DNA of 64,000 nucleotides, from contig CM037864.1 of the NCBI GenBank assembly GCA_021292105.1, positions 11,021,898-11,085,897 on the forward strand, written 5' to 3'. Under the pieces are notes generated by a model. It ran no database searches and was not told the DNA's origin. It worked only from the letters and a program-made list of their open reading frames with translations. Made by a program: the position numbers and the translations under genes. Below are positions 23,830 to 36,884 of this stretch, piece after piece. Every line of letters begins with the position of its first letter. Position 1 is the stretch's first letter. This DNA is from Anadara kagoshimensis. Its lineage: Eukaryota; Mollusca; Bivalvia; Arcoida; Arcidae.

Positions 23830-24007
23830 CAGTCAATCCTGTCTATAAAGGCCACACTAGAGAACCAGTAAAAGTGGCCCTTATGAACAGGTGACATTTA
23901 TATACAGTTCAAATAATATGAATAAAGAATAATTGGGATACCATTCTACTGGCCTTTATAGGCAGGTGACCCTTATATAGAGGCGACCTTTAAGGTAGGT
24001 TGGACTG
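23830..24007. mobile_element. Palindromic MITE (CAGTC family)
   Basis: It starts 'cagtcaatcctgtctataaa' and ends with the inverse-matching 'aaggtaggttggactg', flanked by TA on both sides. The interior carries 'ggataccattctactggcct' and 'tatatagaggcgacctttaa'. Confidence 0.85.
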
Positions 24008-24059
24008 TACATGTATTCTGTGTTTTATTTGACATAAAACATAATGTTTCAATAAAGTC

Positions 24060-24125
24060 ATAAGCAATGAGAGGCACTGATCGGTAAGCCAGTGTTTCAG
24101 ACCACTTGGCCACTGAGGCCTGTAA
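24060..24125 (-). repeat. SINE family 3 head, reversed
   Basis: On the minus strand this reads as a tRNA-like head: 'ggcctcagtggccaagtggt' and 'ctgaaacactgg'. It is the same type of head as at 62364 on the plus strand. The body is absent. Confidence 0.6.
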
Positions 24126-26419
24126 TGTGAAGAAAGTGAACAGGGAATCAACCTCTTGATGGTAGTTGTTTTATGACCTCTGTCTCTAATAAGTTCATTT
24201 TGTATTCCTGTTGTTTGTTTTATTTGACCTGTATGTTTATAAGTAACACATGTTTCTGCCGTTTTTTATGTTTTACAACAGATGAGTTTCATCAAAGTTC
24301 CCATTATTTATAGTACGAAGCAATATCAAACCAATGACCTGTGGCAATGGACATGCTGATATTGTTTCTCGAAATTAACAGGGGTTAAAGGTCGAATCTT
24401 CATCAACAAAAGGTTTATTTTCTCCAGAGTTTGGACAAGATTTTAATTTTGATGTCCTATGGAAATGGACATGCTGATATTATTGTTCCTTGGAATTAAC
24501 ATGGGGTTAAAGGTCATCTTTCAAAGGTTGTGTCTTAATCAACAAAATGTTTATTTTCTCAGGAGTTTTGGAGTTTGGACAGGATCTTAATTTTGATGTG
24601 TTTATATATATTTATCTTTACAAGTTTTATATACAGATAAAGAGAGAAGACAGAAGTTTCTGTCTAATTAAGAAGTGTTTATAAAGATACTGAGCTGAAA
24701 GTTTGATCTTCTCTTAATGGGTTGTGTATGGATAGATACTGTCAATAACTGGTCATCATTATGGTCATCATCATTTTGTGTGTCTTAAGTGCAACAATTA
24801 TAACATGGTTCAAATAGTCAGTTTATGAATTTGATGTTGGTTAAAAATGTGCAGTATTGGTTGATAAATGTTGTAAACTGATTCAAAATGGTGAGACATT
24901 GATTGAAAAATGTGTTGAATTATTTTTGTTGAATTATTTTTGTTGAATTGATTGAAAAATTGGAAAATTAATTGAACAATAAGGTGAATTGATTGCAAAA
25001 TGTTGTCAATCGATTGAAGATTTTAAATTGATAATTAAAAATTGATCCAAGAAACCAAGTATTGGGTCAAATTCTAGATACAATCCATGCCAAGGTTTTA
25101 TTATGGCAGGTCAGTGATGTGAACCATGGAAAGCAGTATTAAAAAAAAAAACTTTGAAACTTTGTGAATATATAGGAAAAAATGTAATTGGATTATGAAA
25201 ATAAGATAAAAAGGATTTGTTAACCATGAAAAATGAAAAATATATATAGATGAAAATATTTTTGCCGAAGTCGTCATCACAATTAATTAGTTACATATGA
25301 AATGAACATTAATGATTTCACAGAAATGTTATTAATAACGAGGTGACCTTAAGAAACAATGCCACTTCAAAGGATTTTGACAACAAGGTAGTTTTACCTA
25401 ACAAATTATCCTCACCATTGTTATATATCTATAAATAAATAGACAAAACAACAAAAAACTATTTATGTCAGATATATATACATAAAATATACCGACAAAT
25501 TACCTGATGATGTGTTTTATATCTGCTGTACCTTAACACGTACCTTAGCGCGGAGGAGGTTAAATGAAAAATGAGGGAGGTTGATTTTTCTGGCAGAATC
25601 TTGCTAAGATCTGGGAAATTCATTACCTGATAAAAATATAAAAATTGAGCGTGTATGTCAGTCGACATTTCAAACATAATTTACTAAGAAGTTTGTTAGC
25701 ATATTACAAGTCCCCATTTCAAAGGTAATTTGCCGAGAAGTTTGTTGCTACTTAGGGTGTATAGTATAATTATCTGGATGCAACTAGCTTATATATATTG
25801 TATATACCGGTATATATATACACCTGTATGCAGATTTATTGCACACCTTTCTTGTTAAGTTTTGTTACGGCAGCGTGTGTGTGTGTAATTTTTTTTCAAA
25901 CATTCGTACCTGTGCCTTACGACCAGCCTCTGTATCAGTTCTGGCGAGAGTGACATTATAAACATACCAATGGCTTTAAGAATTAAGAGTTCTGTTTACT
26001 CTGGAATGTGATTTATTTATATCTAATGGGCTCAGTATTTAGTTTTAAGAAGATTAGATTCACATTGATTCCCTAACATTTAGACTTAACGATGATTCTT
26101 TCTGCGAGTTTAAGCACTTCCTGGAATTAGCAAAAAATAGTGTGTTTTGGATTTCATGATGCAATCAGCATTTTTTCAAATTAAAGATTTGTTAAAATAT
26201 AATTATTTTTGGTGATAGTTTGTTAAAGTGTAATTTATATATTTGCGTTGCCTATTTCATCATTGGAATTCCATGGATGATCAGGAAAATTATTGGCTCC
26301 GGAATTGTTTCATTTTAATTAAATATTGGAACAATGATTAGGATTTTGTAGGTATTTAAAATTTTTGATTACGTTAGGTATTGATTAACCCCACATGCAA
26401 AATTAGTGAAATTGTTTCA

Positions 26420-26800
26420 TGCTAATTAAATATTGAATGGTTAGTTAGAATTTGGAATCAATTTTAAATTTAAATATTGGATGGCTAGTTAGAATTTGGG
26501 TAGATATTTAAATATTCTATTAAGTTTAAATTTTTGGATCAGTATGCAAAATTAGTGGAATCTTGATAAGATTTTGGAGATAATGAGTAAGAATTCTGAA
26601 AAAAAGTTAGTTAGGATTTTGGAGACAGTGATTTAGAATTTGGAAGGAATTTACAAAAAATGGATTAAATAAAAACTTTTGGATCAGTATGCAAAACTAG
26701 TGGAATCTTGATTAAATTTTGGAGACAGGGATTTAAGATTTTGGAGAAAGTGGGTTAGGATTTGGAAAACAGTAAGTTAGGATTTTGGAAGAAGTTTTTG
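26420..26800. repeat. Degenerate short tandem repeats, TTTGGA-rich
   Basis: Phrases such as 'gattttggagacag', 'agttaggattttgg' and 'ttttggatcagtatgcaaaa' recur irregularly up to the candidate exon at 26841. Confidence 0.6.
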
Positions 26801-26840
26801 GATATTTGAATTAATGCTTGATTTTGGAGTTAAAACCAAC

Positions 26841-26933
26841 ATGAACAACAACCAGAATTATTCCAGAATGGATTATTTACAGTATAACAGATATCTGCAT
26901 TATCAAACCATGCCAAGACGACGTCACAGAGGG
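26841..26933 (+). CDS. Candidate alternative first exon of liprin-beta
   Basis: The ATG at 26841 (AAC before it, so A at -3) opens 31 codons starting MNNNQNYSRMDYLQYNRY and ending in the basic stretch PRRRHRG. A perfect donor 'GGGgtaagt' follows at 26934. An upstream in-frame ATG at 26814 has a weak context. The segment ends in phase 0, as required to join the exon at 55567 and give ...RHRG followed by TNGYLPDN. Composition is coding-like and more CpG-bearing than its neighbourhood. A short N-terminus here would skip the residues of exons 1-2. I recognise no homologue; the assignment rests on the ATG, donor, phase and position. Confidence 0.45.
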
Positions 26934-27200
26934 GTAAGTCACTTCAAACACCCCCACACAAATACACATGCAAGGAAATACATTTTAATATACACACACA
27001 TGCAAATGATTGGTGAGCACATAATGAAAACTAAGATTTTCAAAATTCATTTCTTCAAAAGTTTTTAATGTTTTCCAAAATCTATCCTTATCTATACCAA
27101 GTTTAAATACATGTAACAGGAGGGAGGAAACACCTGAAAAAAATTACTTCCTTATCGAGTGCCCTGGATGAGGATTGAACCCAGGTGATGAGGAAGTGGA

Positions 27201-28697
27201 CTTATGGAATAAAATTTTATTGGCAAGGGCAGAATTAATGTTGTATGTGCATTACTCTCACATTGAATATGTCATCCTTGACAAGTTACATGCAAAGTTG
27301 GCATTGAGAATGTATGTTATAATCTTGAATATGCATCAGTTTTGATGTCCATTTTTATCCCTTGCCTTTCAAAGAAAGAGGGGATATTAAATTCGAAGTA
27401 CCATCCTTCCATTCGTCCAGACACTGCTTGTCCATAGCAATTCTCTAAAACTATAAAGCACTAAACTTGGTGCAAAGCATCAACACTAATTGGAGATTAA
27501 TATTTCATTGACCGAAGTTGGTTAGCTATTTGTTCTGGGATTTATGGCCCTTTGAAATTAAGTTTAAATCTCAAAAAGTCCCGACTGGTAGGGGAACTGA
27601 ATTTGCTTGTTCAGGGTTTGTTAAAGCTTTTAGTGTAAGGCACATGAATTAATTAAAGATCACTGTAAACTTAGGGGTATTTAAATGCCGTGAATAAAGC
27701 TGTTTCATGTTCTGAAACAGAAAGATTATTACAACTTCACTATCTTCTAAATTTGCGATATTTATGACTATTTGACTAAGAAGAGATTAGCCACAGTGGC
27801 AAAGATGTATAAAGATCCCACATTTGAATCCCACTTGGGCAGAATCCTAGTATGAGAAGGTATGTCCTTTCACTTGCCAAAGGTCAATGGTTTTCTTCAG
27901 TCACTTCAGTTTTCTCTGCCATCCAAGAACTTACTGTCTTGTAATAGGTAAAAGAATCTTGGCTGACATGTAAAAGTCCAATGCTCTACTCCACTTTGAG
28001 ATAGATTGTATTGTGTTAAGAGTTACCTCCCTTTATCAGAGAAATATTGCCTGGATATGCATCTAAAAAAGTTTGGTGGATTGGTAGTATTGTATCTTTG
28101 AAGATCACTTCACTGGTATCAAGATGGTCAGTTTTTGGATAGTGGAGGAAACCCAGAGTGCCCAGACAAACCACAGACCTTTGAATTTATCATTTGATCT
28201 GACGAAACTTTCCCACAATATAAGTGCCAAGAGCCACTGTGACTTATGAACTGGAATTTTAGCTCACTCTGCTACCCTCCCCCACTAAGCTAGTCAGACT
28301 TTGACACAATGGGAATAAATGACAGATTGACAGATTGCATAGTCTTTATACAGGTAGACATGTGATATATAAAAGCTGTACTGCATATCTGCCCTTGGCA
28401 TTACATGGACTGCCAGTATCTCATATGTATGTTTGAATATATAGGTGGGGGACACAAAGCTCTTAAGAAAGGGTTAACTAATGACTGTATCATAATGTTT
28501 CGTGACATACAAGTATCGGTCTAATTGCCAACAAATTTTTTGTAACAGCAATTTCTAACACTGTGGAATCCTTCATTTTTGTGGTTAGGGGTCTTTCAAC
28601 CCATTTTGCGGGAAGGAGCCCTTGGTATTGGGAAAATAAGCGGCATTTTAACTCATTTTGGGAAAATTCAACGAGGGCAAAAATATTACATTTAAAC
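27201..28697. repeat. 1.5-kb tandem segmental duplication, copy 1
   Basis: Begins 'cttatggaataaaattttat' and ends 'aaaaatattacatttaaac'. It matches 28714-30217 throughout at an offset of about 1513 bp, with scattered substitutions and small indels. It contains 'gaggggatattaaattcgaa' and 'gcactaaacttggtgcaaag', a SINE family 3 copy near 27783-28005 and, at the end, part of an element related to 20193-20539 (near 28590). No coding sequence. Confidence 0.9.
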
Positions 28698-28713
28698 TTT
28701 TGAGGATCAAACT

Positions 28714-30217
28714 CTTATGGAGTGAAATTTTATTGGCTAGGACAGAATTTATGTAGTAAGTGTGTTACTCTTACATTTGATGTGCCATCCTTGACGAGTT
28801 ACATGCAAAGTTGGCATTGAGAATGTATGTTATAATCTTGAATATGCATCAGTTTTGATGTCCATTTTTATCCCTAACCTTTCAAAGAAAGAGGGGATAT
28901 TAAATTCGAAGTACTATCCTTCTGTTCATCCAGACACTTCTTGTTCATAGCAATTCTCTAAAACTATAAAGCACTAAACTTGGTGCAAAGCATCAATAGG
29001 AGATGCATTTTTCATTGACCGAAGTTGGTTAGCTATTTTCTCTGGGATTTATGGCCCATTGGACATAAGTTCAAATCTCAAAAAGTACCGCCTGGTAGGG
29101 GAACTGAATTTGCTTGTTCAGGGTTTGTTAAAGCTTTTAGTATAAGGAACATGAACTGTTTAAAGATCACTGTAAACTCATATTTAAATGTTGTGAATAA
29201 TGCGGTTTTATGATCTGAAACAGAAAAATTGATACAACTTAACTACCTTCTACATTTACCATATTTATGACTTTTTGACTAAGAAGAGATTAGCCACAGT
29301 GGCAAAGCGGCATATAAAGATCCCACATTTGAATCCCACTTGGGCAGGATCCTAGTATGAGAAGGTATGTCCTTTCACTTGCCAAAGGTCAATGGTTTTC
29401 TCCAGTTACTCCAGTTTCCTCTGCCATCCAATAACTTAACTTACCGTCTTGCAATAGGTAGAAGAATCTTGGCGGCCATGTTAAACTCTTTTGCTCAACT
29501 CCACTCTGTCTGAATGATAAGATAGATTGTATTGTGTTAGGAGTTACCTCCCTTTATTAGAGAAACGTTGCAAGGATATGCATCTAAAAAAGTTTAGTGG
29601 ATTGGTAGTATTGTGTCGGTGAAGATCACTTCACTGGTATCAAGATGGTCAGTTCTTGGATAGTGGAGGAAACCAGAGTACCCAGAGAAACCACAGACCT
29701 TTGAATTTATCATTTGAACTGACGAAACTTTCCCACAATATAAGTGCCAAAAGCCACTGTGACTCATGAACTGGAATTTTAGCTCACTCTGCTACCCTCC
29801 CCCCACTAAGCCAGTCAGACTGACAAAATGGGAATAAATGACAGATTGACAGATTGCATAGTCTGTAAACAGGTAGACACGTGATATATAAAAGCTGTAC
29901 TGCATATCTGCCCTTGGCATTACATGAACTGCCAGTATCTCATTTATATGTATGTTTGAATTTATAGGTGGTGACACAAAGCTCTTGTGAAAGGACTAAC
30001 TAATGAGTGTATGGTAATGTTTTGTGACAAACAAATCGGTCTAATTGCCAACAAATTTTTTGTAACTAATTTCTAACACTGTGGAATCGTTCATTTTTTG
30101 TGGTTAGGGGTCTTTCAGCCCATTTTGGGAATGGGGAAGGACCCCTTGGTATTTGGAAAATAAACAGCTTTTGGACTCATTTTGGGAAAATGCAGTGAGA
30201 GGCAAAAATATTACATT
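28714..30217. repeat. 1.5-kb tandem segmental duplication, copy 2
   Basis: Second copy of 27201-28697, same order of parts including the SINE family 3 unit (29290-29515). Differences include 'cttcactatcttctaaatt' versus 'cttaactaccttctacattt', and an eight-base gain near 29515 ('tgtctgaatgataagatag'). Copies look roughly 90 percent identical by eye. Confidence 0.9.
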
Positions 30218-30915
30218 CAGAATGGTAATAAAATATTAAATGCAAATTAGAATTCTATTTGTCTATTTGTCTATCTTTCATTCCTCTGAATTTATTTACA
30301 GCATGTTCTAGCTGTGTCTTTGAGAGATGAAGATTTAGAAATTAATTTGGAAAATATATCATTTTTATGTAAACACAACATAAAAAAATATTGGGAATAT
30401 TACCACTATTCATTGGAAGAAAGCATGCTTTATTGTATTAGGAATGGGACCCAATTTCGTCTCCAAATTTGCTTCAGTGAGACCCATGGTGGTGTTCTAA
30501 TTTTTGTTGTTTTAGTGGATAACTTGACCCATAAATTTATATGTCAACAGAATAGTATACAGTCAAACCTGTCTGTAAAGGCCGCTGTATTACATGTACA
30601 TTTGCAAAATCCATTCATGTGTGTCAGTATTTTGTATTTAAATACTGCCAAGTTTTTTTTTTTTTTTTTTTTTTTTGTTTTTTTTTTGTCATTATCTGTT
30701 TGTGACTTATAGTAATTCATTTCACTTTTGTTTCAAATATTTGATTGGTCAGATCTTTTCAGTTATTTTTGCATGAAAGGACTGTCTGTCAATGACATCA
30801 TGTTATTATGGATGGCACACACAGAGACATTTGAATGTGATGCCTAGTATTTTACTTGCTACGACTGTATTGTTATTTAAATTGTTCGCTTGTTGTTTTA
30901 AAATGCTGTAAATTA
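30218..30915. other. No gene supported; poly-T tract at 30653-30687
   Basis: An open frame of 132 codons starts at 30314 but runs into the T tract (translated as polyphenylalanine) and into a CAGTC-MITE end near 30560 ('cagtcaaacctgtctgtaaa'). It has no recognisable domain. I regard it as chance. Confidence 0.6.
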
Positions 30916-31093
30916 CAGTCAAATCTGTCTATAAAGTCCACCCATGGGAACCAGTAAAGGTGGCCTTAATGGGCAGGTGGCCTTTATATACAGGTTCAAA
31001 TTTATGAATAAAGAATAATTGGGATACAATTCTACTAGCCTTTATAAGCAGGTGGCTCTTATATAGAGGTGGCCTTTAAGGCAGGTTGGACTG
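30916..31093. mobile_element. Palindromic MITE (CAGTC family)
   Basis: It starts 'cagtcaaatctgtctataaa' and ends with 'aaggcaggttggactg', flanked by TA. The interior closely matches 23830-24007. Confidence 0.85.
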
Positions 31094-31526
31094 TACATAT
31101 ACAAATTTGCCTAAAACATTGACTACAGATCTGTATGAATTTATCACCCCATGAACTTGGACACCACAAAAATGATGGATTTCTAATACATGAAGATAAA
31201 ACACACATAAAAGATGCATGTATGTCCCTCGCATACTATAAATAACCTTATAATGCTCCATGAAGCTTGAGAGAGCTCAGTAGAATCAAGATTACAAGTA
31301 TTTATTACAGCTTAATTTGCCATTAAGCTAATTGCTTAGTGTTTATGTTCATTCTGTTTGTAAGTTCAGCATCAACATGTCCTCAAATACTACTGCCATA
31401 CTGGGCATATTATAGTGAATTTGGACAAAACATTTATGGAACCTTAAATGGTTCAGTTCTAGTATGGTAGTGAAAGTTAAAGTTGTGTAGTATTCTGTAG
31501 TTTTGAGCTCTGTTGTACAATTACCA

Positions 31527-31815
31527 CTGTGGTAGCTCAGGAAGTGGATGGTCCGGGGTTCGAACCCCGACATGACCCAAGACTTGAAAGTAGGTAGTGT
31601 CGGTTCTTTCGCCAAGCACTTGGCATTACGAAATGAAAGTTGCTGTTCTTTCTGATGGGAACTTAAAATAAATGAGGTCCTGTGGCACACAATTGTTTAA
31701 TGCCATCAGGGCAACGCACAGGCAAAATTTTTGTATCTTCACCTATAGCTGGTGATGTCTGGATATAAGTGAAATATTCTTGACTGGGACATTAAACATC
31801 ATTACTCAACTCAAG
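31527..31815 (+). mobile_element. tRNA-derived SINE, family 1
   Basis: The head 'ccactgtggtagctcaggaa' has a strong B-box 'gggttcgaacccc'. It is followed by 'aagacttgaaagtaggtagt', 'gcacttggcattacgaaatg', 'tataagtgaaatattcttga' and a tail 'gggacattaaacatcattac'. Confidence 0.9.
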
Positions 31816-32334
31816 TCTGTTGTTTTATTGTACATGAGCTTATGATATATACCCGTACTATAAAACCTGTATTTGAAAAGACCTACTTTGCTTAGAACTT
31901 CTTCCCATGGGACCTAAGAAATATGGACTTTTAGGCAGGTCAACATTAAATTTTTATAGTTTGGGTAAAATATGGAGCAAAGAAACTAAAACACTGGTCT
32001 CAATGGACATGTGCCTTTATATAGAGGTTTTATTTAGTTAAATATGAAACAAAAAATTGGAGCTGAATAAAGTTGTTTTACACTTGTCAAGATTTTTTTC
32101 TCTTATATCAAGGCAGTGAGTTCTGGGATTGTTGAGGAAACTGGAGTGCCTGGAGGAGTCAACCGACCTTTGGTAAGCTGACTGATAAATTTTCACTAGG
32201 ATCTGCCCAAGTAAAAATTTGAACCTAAGCATAAAAAAACATAACTCCACTTCACTACTCTTAATATTTTGTTAAAACATTTGAAACATAAAATCTTATT
32301 CACCCACCCACCCACTAGTTGTTGAAAATGGTTT

Positions 32335-32445
32335 TGTGAAATGGACATACTTGAAGATGGTTATGTGTAATGGACATACTTAAAGATGGTTATGTGAAAT
32401 GGACATACTTGAAGATGGTTGTGTGTAATGGACATTTAAGATGAC
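32335..32445. repeat. 29-bp tandem repeat, about four copies
   Basis: The unit 'aatggacatacttgaagatg' plus 'gttatgtgt' is repeated with small changes. Confidence 0.8.
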
Positions 32446-33119
32446 CTTGGCAGCCAAGGTTATCAATGCAACCAGAAGTGATTATCTTCTATAAGATGAA
32501 TGAAGACATATATATAATCTGTTTACACATATCATCATTGTATATAGTAAAATGATATGGATTCTTAGTACACCCATATGTTATTAATCCAATCATAAGT
32601 ACTTAATATATATACACACAGTAGTTGTAGGTGTTATAAAGTACTGCAGAGACTGCAGGGGGACATTGTCCGAATCTTCAGGATAACAGTGAAATCATAT
32701 AGACACATTTTAATGTTGTGTATAGTACCTTATGATCAGAAAAAAGGTATTTATGTATTTAAATCATTTTTTTTCATTTATGTTTTTTCATCGTTTTAAG
32801 TTTGATTTGCATGAATTTTTATCTTTTTATCCCCTTTCCATTTGTCATTTTCATTAGCCTTTGAATATATGAAATGATTTTAGATAACGTGTATGAGGTT
32901 GTGGTTCTGCCTCCAGTGTTGAGGGTAGAGGGATCTTCAGTGGCCTTAGTGCATCTACAATGCATGCTTAAGGATCACAGTTGTATAAAGCTCTTTTACA
33001 GATCACAGCACCTCTCATTGCCTAAGTTCAAAACCAGATTTGTCAGATCCAAATGTGACGAATTATGTCATTTTGCTTGCAGTAGGTGGTTTTCTCTCTC
33101 CACCATCCAAAAATTGACT

Positions 33120-33458
33120 GAGAGGTCGTGGTGGCCTAATGGATAAGGTGTCAGTATACAAATCCAGGATCTCTCACCACTGTGAGTTTGAGTCCTGCTC
33201 AGACCACGTGTGGGAAAGTGAATTTTTCTTGTATAATGGACTTGCGGAGTGGTACGCTTGTCTGTGGCATACTGAATCTGTAAGCTAGCACATTGAAGTC
33301 ACTCTGAGTGCGCGCTAGTACAAGGCAGACCATACAACACACTCGCACTTCACATGCATACATGAATTTGTTCATAGATTAATCCATAGATATTAATAAA
33401 ATAGTTCTCGTCGTAAATAACTGAAAAATTGCTGATGCGACATTCAACCAACCAACCA
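33120..33458 (+). mobile_element. SINE family 2, near full length
   Basis: The head 'gaggtcgtggtggcctaatg' and 'gataaggtgtcagtatacaa' is followed by 'gagtttgagtcctgctcaga', 'gagtgcgcgctagtacaagg' and 'tgaaaaattgctgatgcgac', with a CAAC tail. Confidence 0.85.
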
Positions 33459-33789
33459 TAAATTGACTGCCTTGATTTAAAATGAAATTTTTTAATTAAG
33501 ATGCCCAGATGAGCCATGTATTGTCAGTACTTGTTATAAATTGGAGTGGGTAGAGCAATCGTTATAGACTATCAGTGAATTTGGGATGAATAAGTTTTGA
33601 ATTTTGAGTATTTTTATTGTTGAAATTTTAGCCAACATGCCCAGTTTTACATTTGGTCAATCAGATTATCATTAAGATGATTCATTAGGTACTTTATTTT
33701 ATGTTAATGAGATGATTGATATCTGTCATGTTAAGAGTCTTTCATCTCTTACCCTACTGTTTGTTTATGATAACATGATACATTATACA

Positions 33790-34440
33790 GCTAATGAGCC
33801 ATGTAATGTAATTAGCTACACCTCTGTAAAAATGGCCGACCTGGTGTGTCTGCTGGTGTCCGCTGTTTTACACTGGTCAGTTATCAGCTTACTACAGTGA
33901 ATCATTTCAAAATTTACAATGTTTCTTTGGCATTTTTTTAATCAAATCAGCTACATACACCTCTTTATAACCAAATTAGATACATCTCGGTAAAAATGGC
34001 TGACCTCGTGTGTCCACTGTTATCCACTGGTCAGTTATCATCTTACTGCAGTGTATCATCTGAAATTACCTGCCACTTTTCTATAGAAAAAAAATCTTCA
34101 ACTACATACACTGTTGCATGTTATCAAATTAGCTTCATATACCCCAGTAAAAATGGTCACTTATTGCTAGTGGTTTGTCCGCTGCTGGTGTGTGTGTGTC
34201 TGCTGTTTAACACTGGTCAGTTATCATCTTACTGCAGTGACAGTGAATCATTTCAAAATTTACCATTTTTCTCTAGAAACAAATCGTAAGCTACATGCAC
34301 TTCGGTAAATATGGGCGCTGGTGTGTTCCCCATTTAACACTGTTCACTTATTGCTGCTTGGTGTTTCTTCTGTTTTACACTGGTCAGTTATCACCTTACT
34401 GCAGTGAATCATCTGAAAATGTGCCATTTTTCTATGAAAA
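33790..34440. repeat. About four tandem blocks of 100-170 bp
   Basis: The phrases 'aaaatggccgacctggtgtg', 'cactggtcagttatcatctt' and 'actgcagtgaatcatttcaa' recur near 33830, 33990, 34150 and 34310. The open frames over it reflect the repeat and not a gene. Confidence 0.8.
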
Positions 34441-34853
34441 AGAAATTCTCAATAATTTGAATGTCTAGTTTTGGTTTGACTTCCCTTGTAGCATGTTAAA
34501 CATTACATTTCTAGTAACAAAAGGTTGAAAATTATTTCTACAAATACATGTATACAGGCATGTGAAATTTGAGGTAGAATTTTTGCTAAAATGCATTGGA
34601 GAAATGGTGTTTTATGCCCCAAATTATTTCATTTACAACAAGATATTCAAATGTAGAATTAGAAGGAAACCAGGATACTTGAGGAAATCAAATTACTGAC
34701 CTTTTAAAATCAAACTGATAACTTTCTTACATTACGGTCTAGATCTGCCAAAGCAGAATTTGAATCCAGTCAACAACCATCACCATCCCATTTCCTAGGA
34801 GTTGTTATTGTTGAATTGGAGTTCCATAAAGTTGTCTTTAGACACCTTTGGTT

Positions 34854-35165
34854 AATCTCCTCAGTTGGTTGTGTTTGCTCAATATTTTAGAGCTGGGGTT
34901 AGAACCGTGGCTGGGGTGACCAAGACTTAAAAAGGTAATGACTACAGTATTCTTTAACCAAGATTATGGCATTTAGAATTCAAAGTCATAACACTTAAAA
35001 ACTAATGCCTTGTGTCATGGCATGGTGAGATCCTCCCTGCACATTGCCTTGAGCGCATTGCAAGGGTAAAAAATTCTGACACTTCACATATAGTTTGTGA
35101 TGTCCTGATATAAGTGAAATATTCTTGACTGTGATGTAAACCCCCATTCAATCAATCAATCAATA
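34854..35165 (+). mobile_element. tRNA-derived SINE, family 1, diverged
   Basis: The head 'tcctcagttggttgtgtttg', 'ggggttagaaccg' (B-box), 'gaccaagacttaaaaagg', 'cattgccttgagcgcattgc' and an ending of (CAAT)n at 35150-35165 identify the family. Confidence 0.8.
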
Positions 35166-35425
35166 AATGGATCTAATGATTGATTTAATCAAATCTTTCT
35201 CTGTCTGTTCATCCATCTGTCTGCCTGTCTCTCTCTCTCTCTCTCTCACTCTTTCTTTCTTGTTACGGCAATCTTAACATGGTTTTGTGTGTTGGATTTT
35301 GTAACTTTGACTTTCTTTCAAGATTTTGCTGAATTGACTAGGATATAATTGGAATCCAAATCCCGACCGACCTTTACACTGTAATTACTTGACTTGCTAA
35401 ATTGATTATGTCTGTTTGGAAATAG

Positions 35426-35527
35426 GTGGACGGGATTAGATCGTTGGAAATTGATCGAACAAGCTTAAGGTTAAACTTTGATGATGATGTACAAAATGTG
35501 ATGAAGAAAGCGGGCTGTAATCAATAA
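35426..35527 (+). CDS. Candidate short terminal exon, unverified
   Basis: After 'gtttggaaatag' (AG at 35424-35425) the sequence reads 33 codons, VDGIRSLEIDRTSLRLNF then DDDVQNVMKKAGCNQ, and stops at TAA (35525). An AATAAA overlaps the stop at 35523. Joined to exon 2 (phase 0) it would end the protein early. The composition looks coding-like, but the acceptor pyrimidine tract is weak and I recognise no homologue. It could equally be chance or the end of another nested transcript. Confidence 0.2.
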   Translation: MDGIRSLEIDRTSLRLNFDDDVQNVMKKAGCNQ

Positions 35528-35602
35528 ATCGCCGAAATTTGTTCAATATTTAACTAACATGGTAATAATTAACTGTACACAGACTTGGTTTAAGATACGA
35601 TA

Positions 35603-35855
35603 CAGTCAAACCTGTCTTAAAGGTCACCTCTAAATAAGAACCACCTGCTTTTAAAGGCCACCTCTATTTAAAGATCACCTCTTTTTATTAAAAGTCACCT
35701 CTTTATTAAGGCCACCTGCTTTTAATGGTCAGTGACATTTTATCCCAATTATTCTTTATTCATGTTAATTGGACAACCTGTATGTAAGGGTCACTTGTTC
35801 GTAAAGACCACTTTTAACGGTTCCTTTAGGTGGCCTTTTTAGACAGGTTTGATTG
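35603..35855. mobile_element. CAGTC-family MITE with internal expansion
   Basis: It starts 'cagtcaaacctgtcttaaag' and ends with 'agacaggtttgattg', flanked by TA. 'aggccacctctatttaaaga' and 'aaagtcacctctttattaag' units are repeated inside, making this copy about 75 bp longer than the compact ones. Confidence 0.8.
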
Positions 35856-36884
35856 TACTATATCTTTGTAAATTGTTATGATGATAAACTACTGATGTGG
35901 TCAAGAATAGAGATGTGACTTGAGTAATGGTTGGTATGTTACACCCAAGGTAAGATTCTTTCACTTATATTGATGCATTGAGCTATGGGATGGTGGAAGA
36001 AATTAGTTACCTTCGGAAAGGGAATTGGTAAACTTTTTTTCTATAGGATATGACTGAATGGAATTTGAACCTAGGTGATGAGAGGCAGTGTGATCTGCAC
36101 ATGCTGTATAAGACTGACCACTGATTCTACATTTTTTAATCTTGATCACAATGGCATTATGTACACTGACCACTTGTAGAGATGTGGTCCTGTGATTCAA
36201 GGGTCATGGGTTGGAGTAGTATTTCCTTTAACAAGACATTTAATATCACATTGCTCCAATCTATCCAGCTGCAAATGAATGCTAACCAGAAAGATTGGCA
36301 ATAATAACTTTAGGACAGGGACAGAAAATGGGGTAGCTAAGTAAAAAGAAAAAAAAATTCTCACTTTATCACTAGCTGCTTTATTTTCTGTCACTTGGGT
36401 TTTATGGTTTAACCATTTGAAAGAGTTCTTCTAAATTAACAAGGTACATGTACATATCAATTCAGTTGAATCAATGACATGTCAGAAAAATTGCATCACC
36501 AGTTTTAAATTAGGTTTAAAATCAATACAAACATTATTAGTTCTCACTCCTTTGGCCATTAGATGAATTGATTGGTTGGTATAAGATGTGAGAAAAAATT
36601 AAAGTACATATGTACCAATGTTTTTTCAGAATGCTCGGGGCAAAAAATTAATTTGTAACAAAAATTCATTTACTCTAAATTATAAAATAATTGAAAATGT
36701 ACATATACAAAGAAGAGTAAAACCATCAAAATATAATTAAAAAATGTAAAGTGATTGAAACGGATATTAAAATTATAATGCAATTTGTTTTTGATGTAAG
36801 GGAGATAACTCCTTTAGGACTATGTTAAAACACATGTATGCAAAAATCTTTTTATGCAGTAATCATATTAGGAGCTTCAGTTAC

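Noticed and set aside
30314..30712. 132-codon frame that could be a gene
   Set aside because: It crosses a MITE end and a poly-T tract, has no recognisable domain, and no splice or promoter support.
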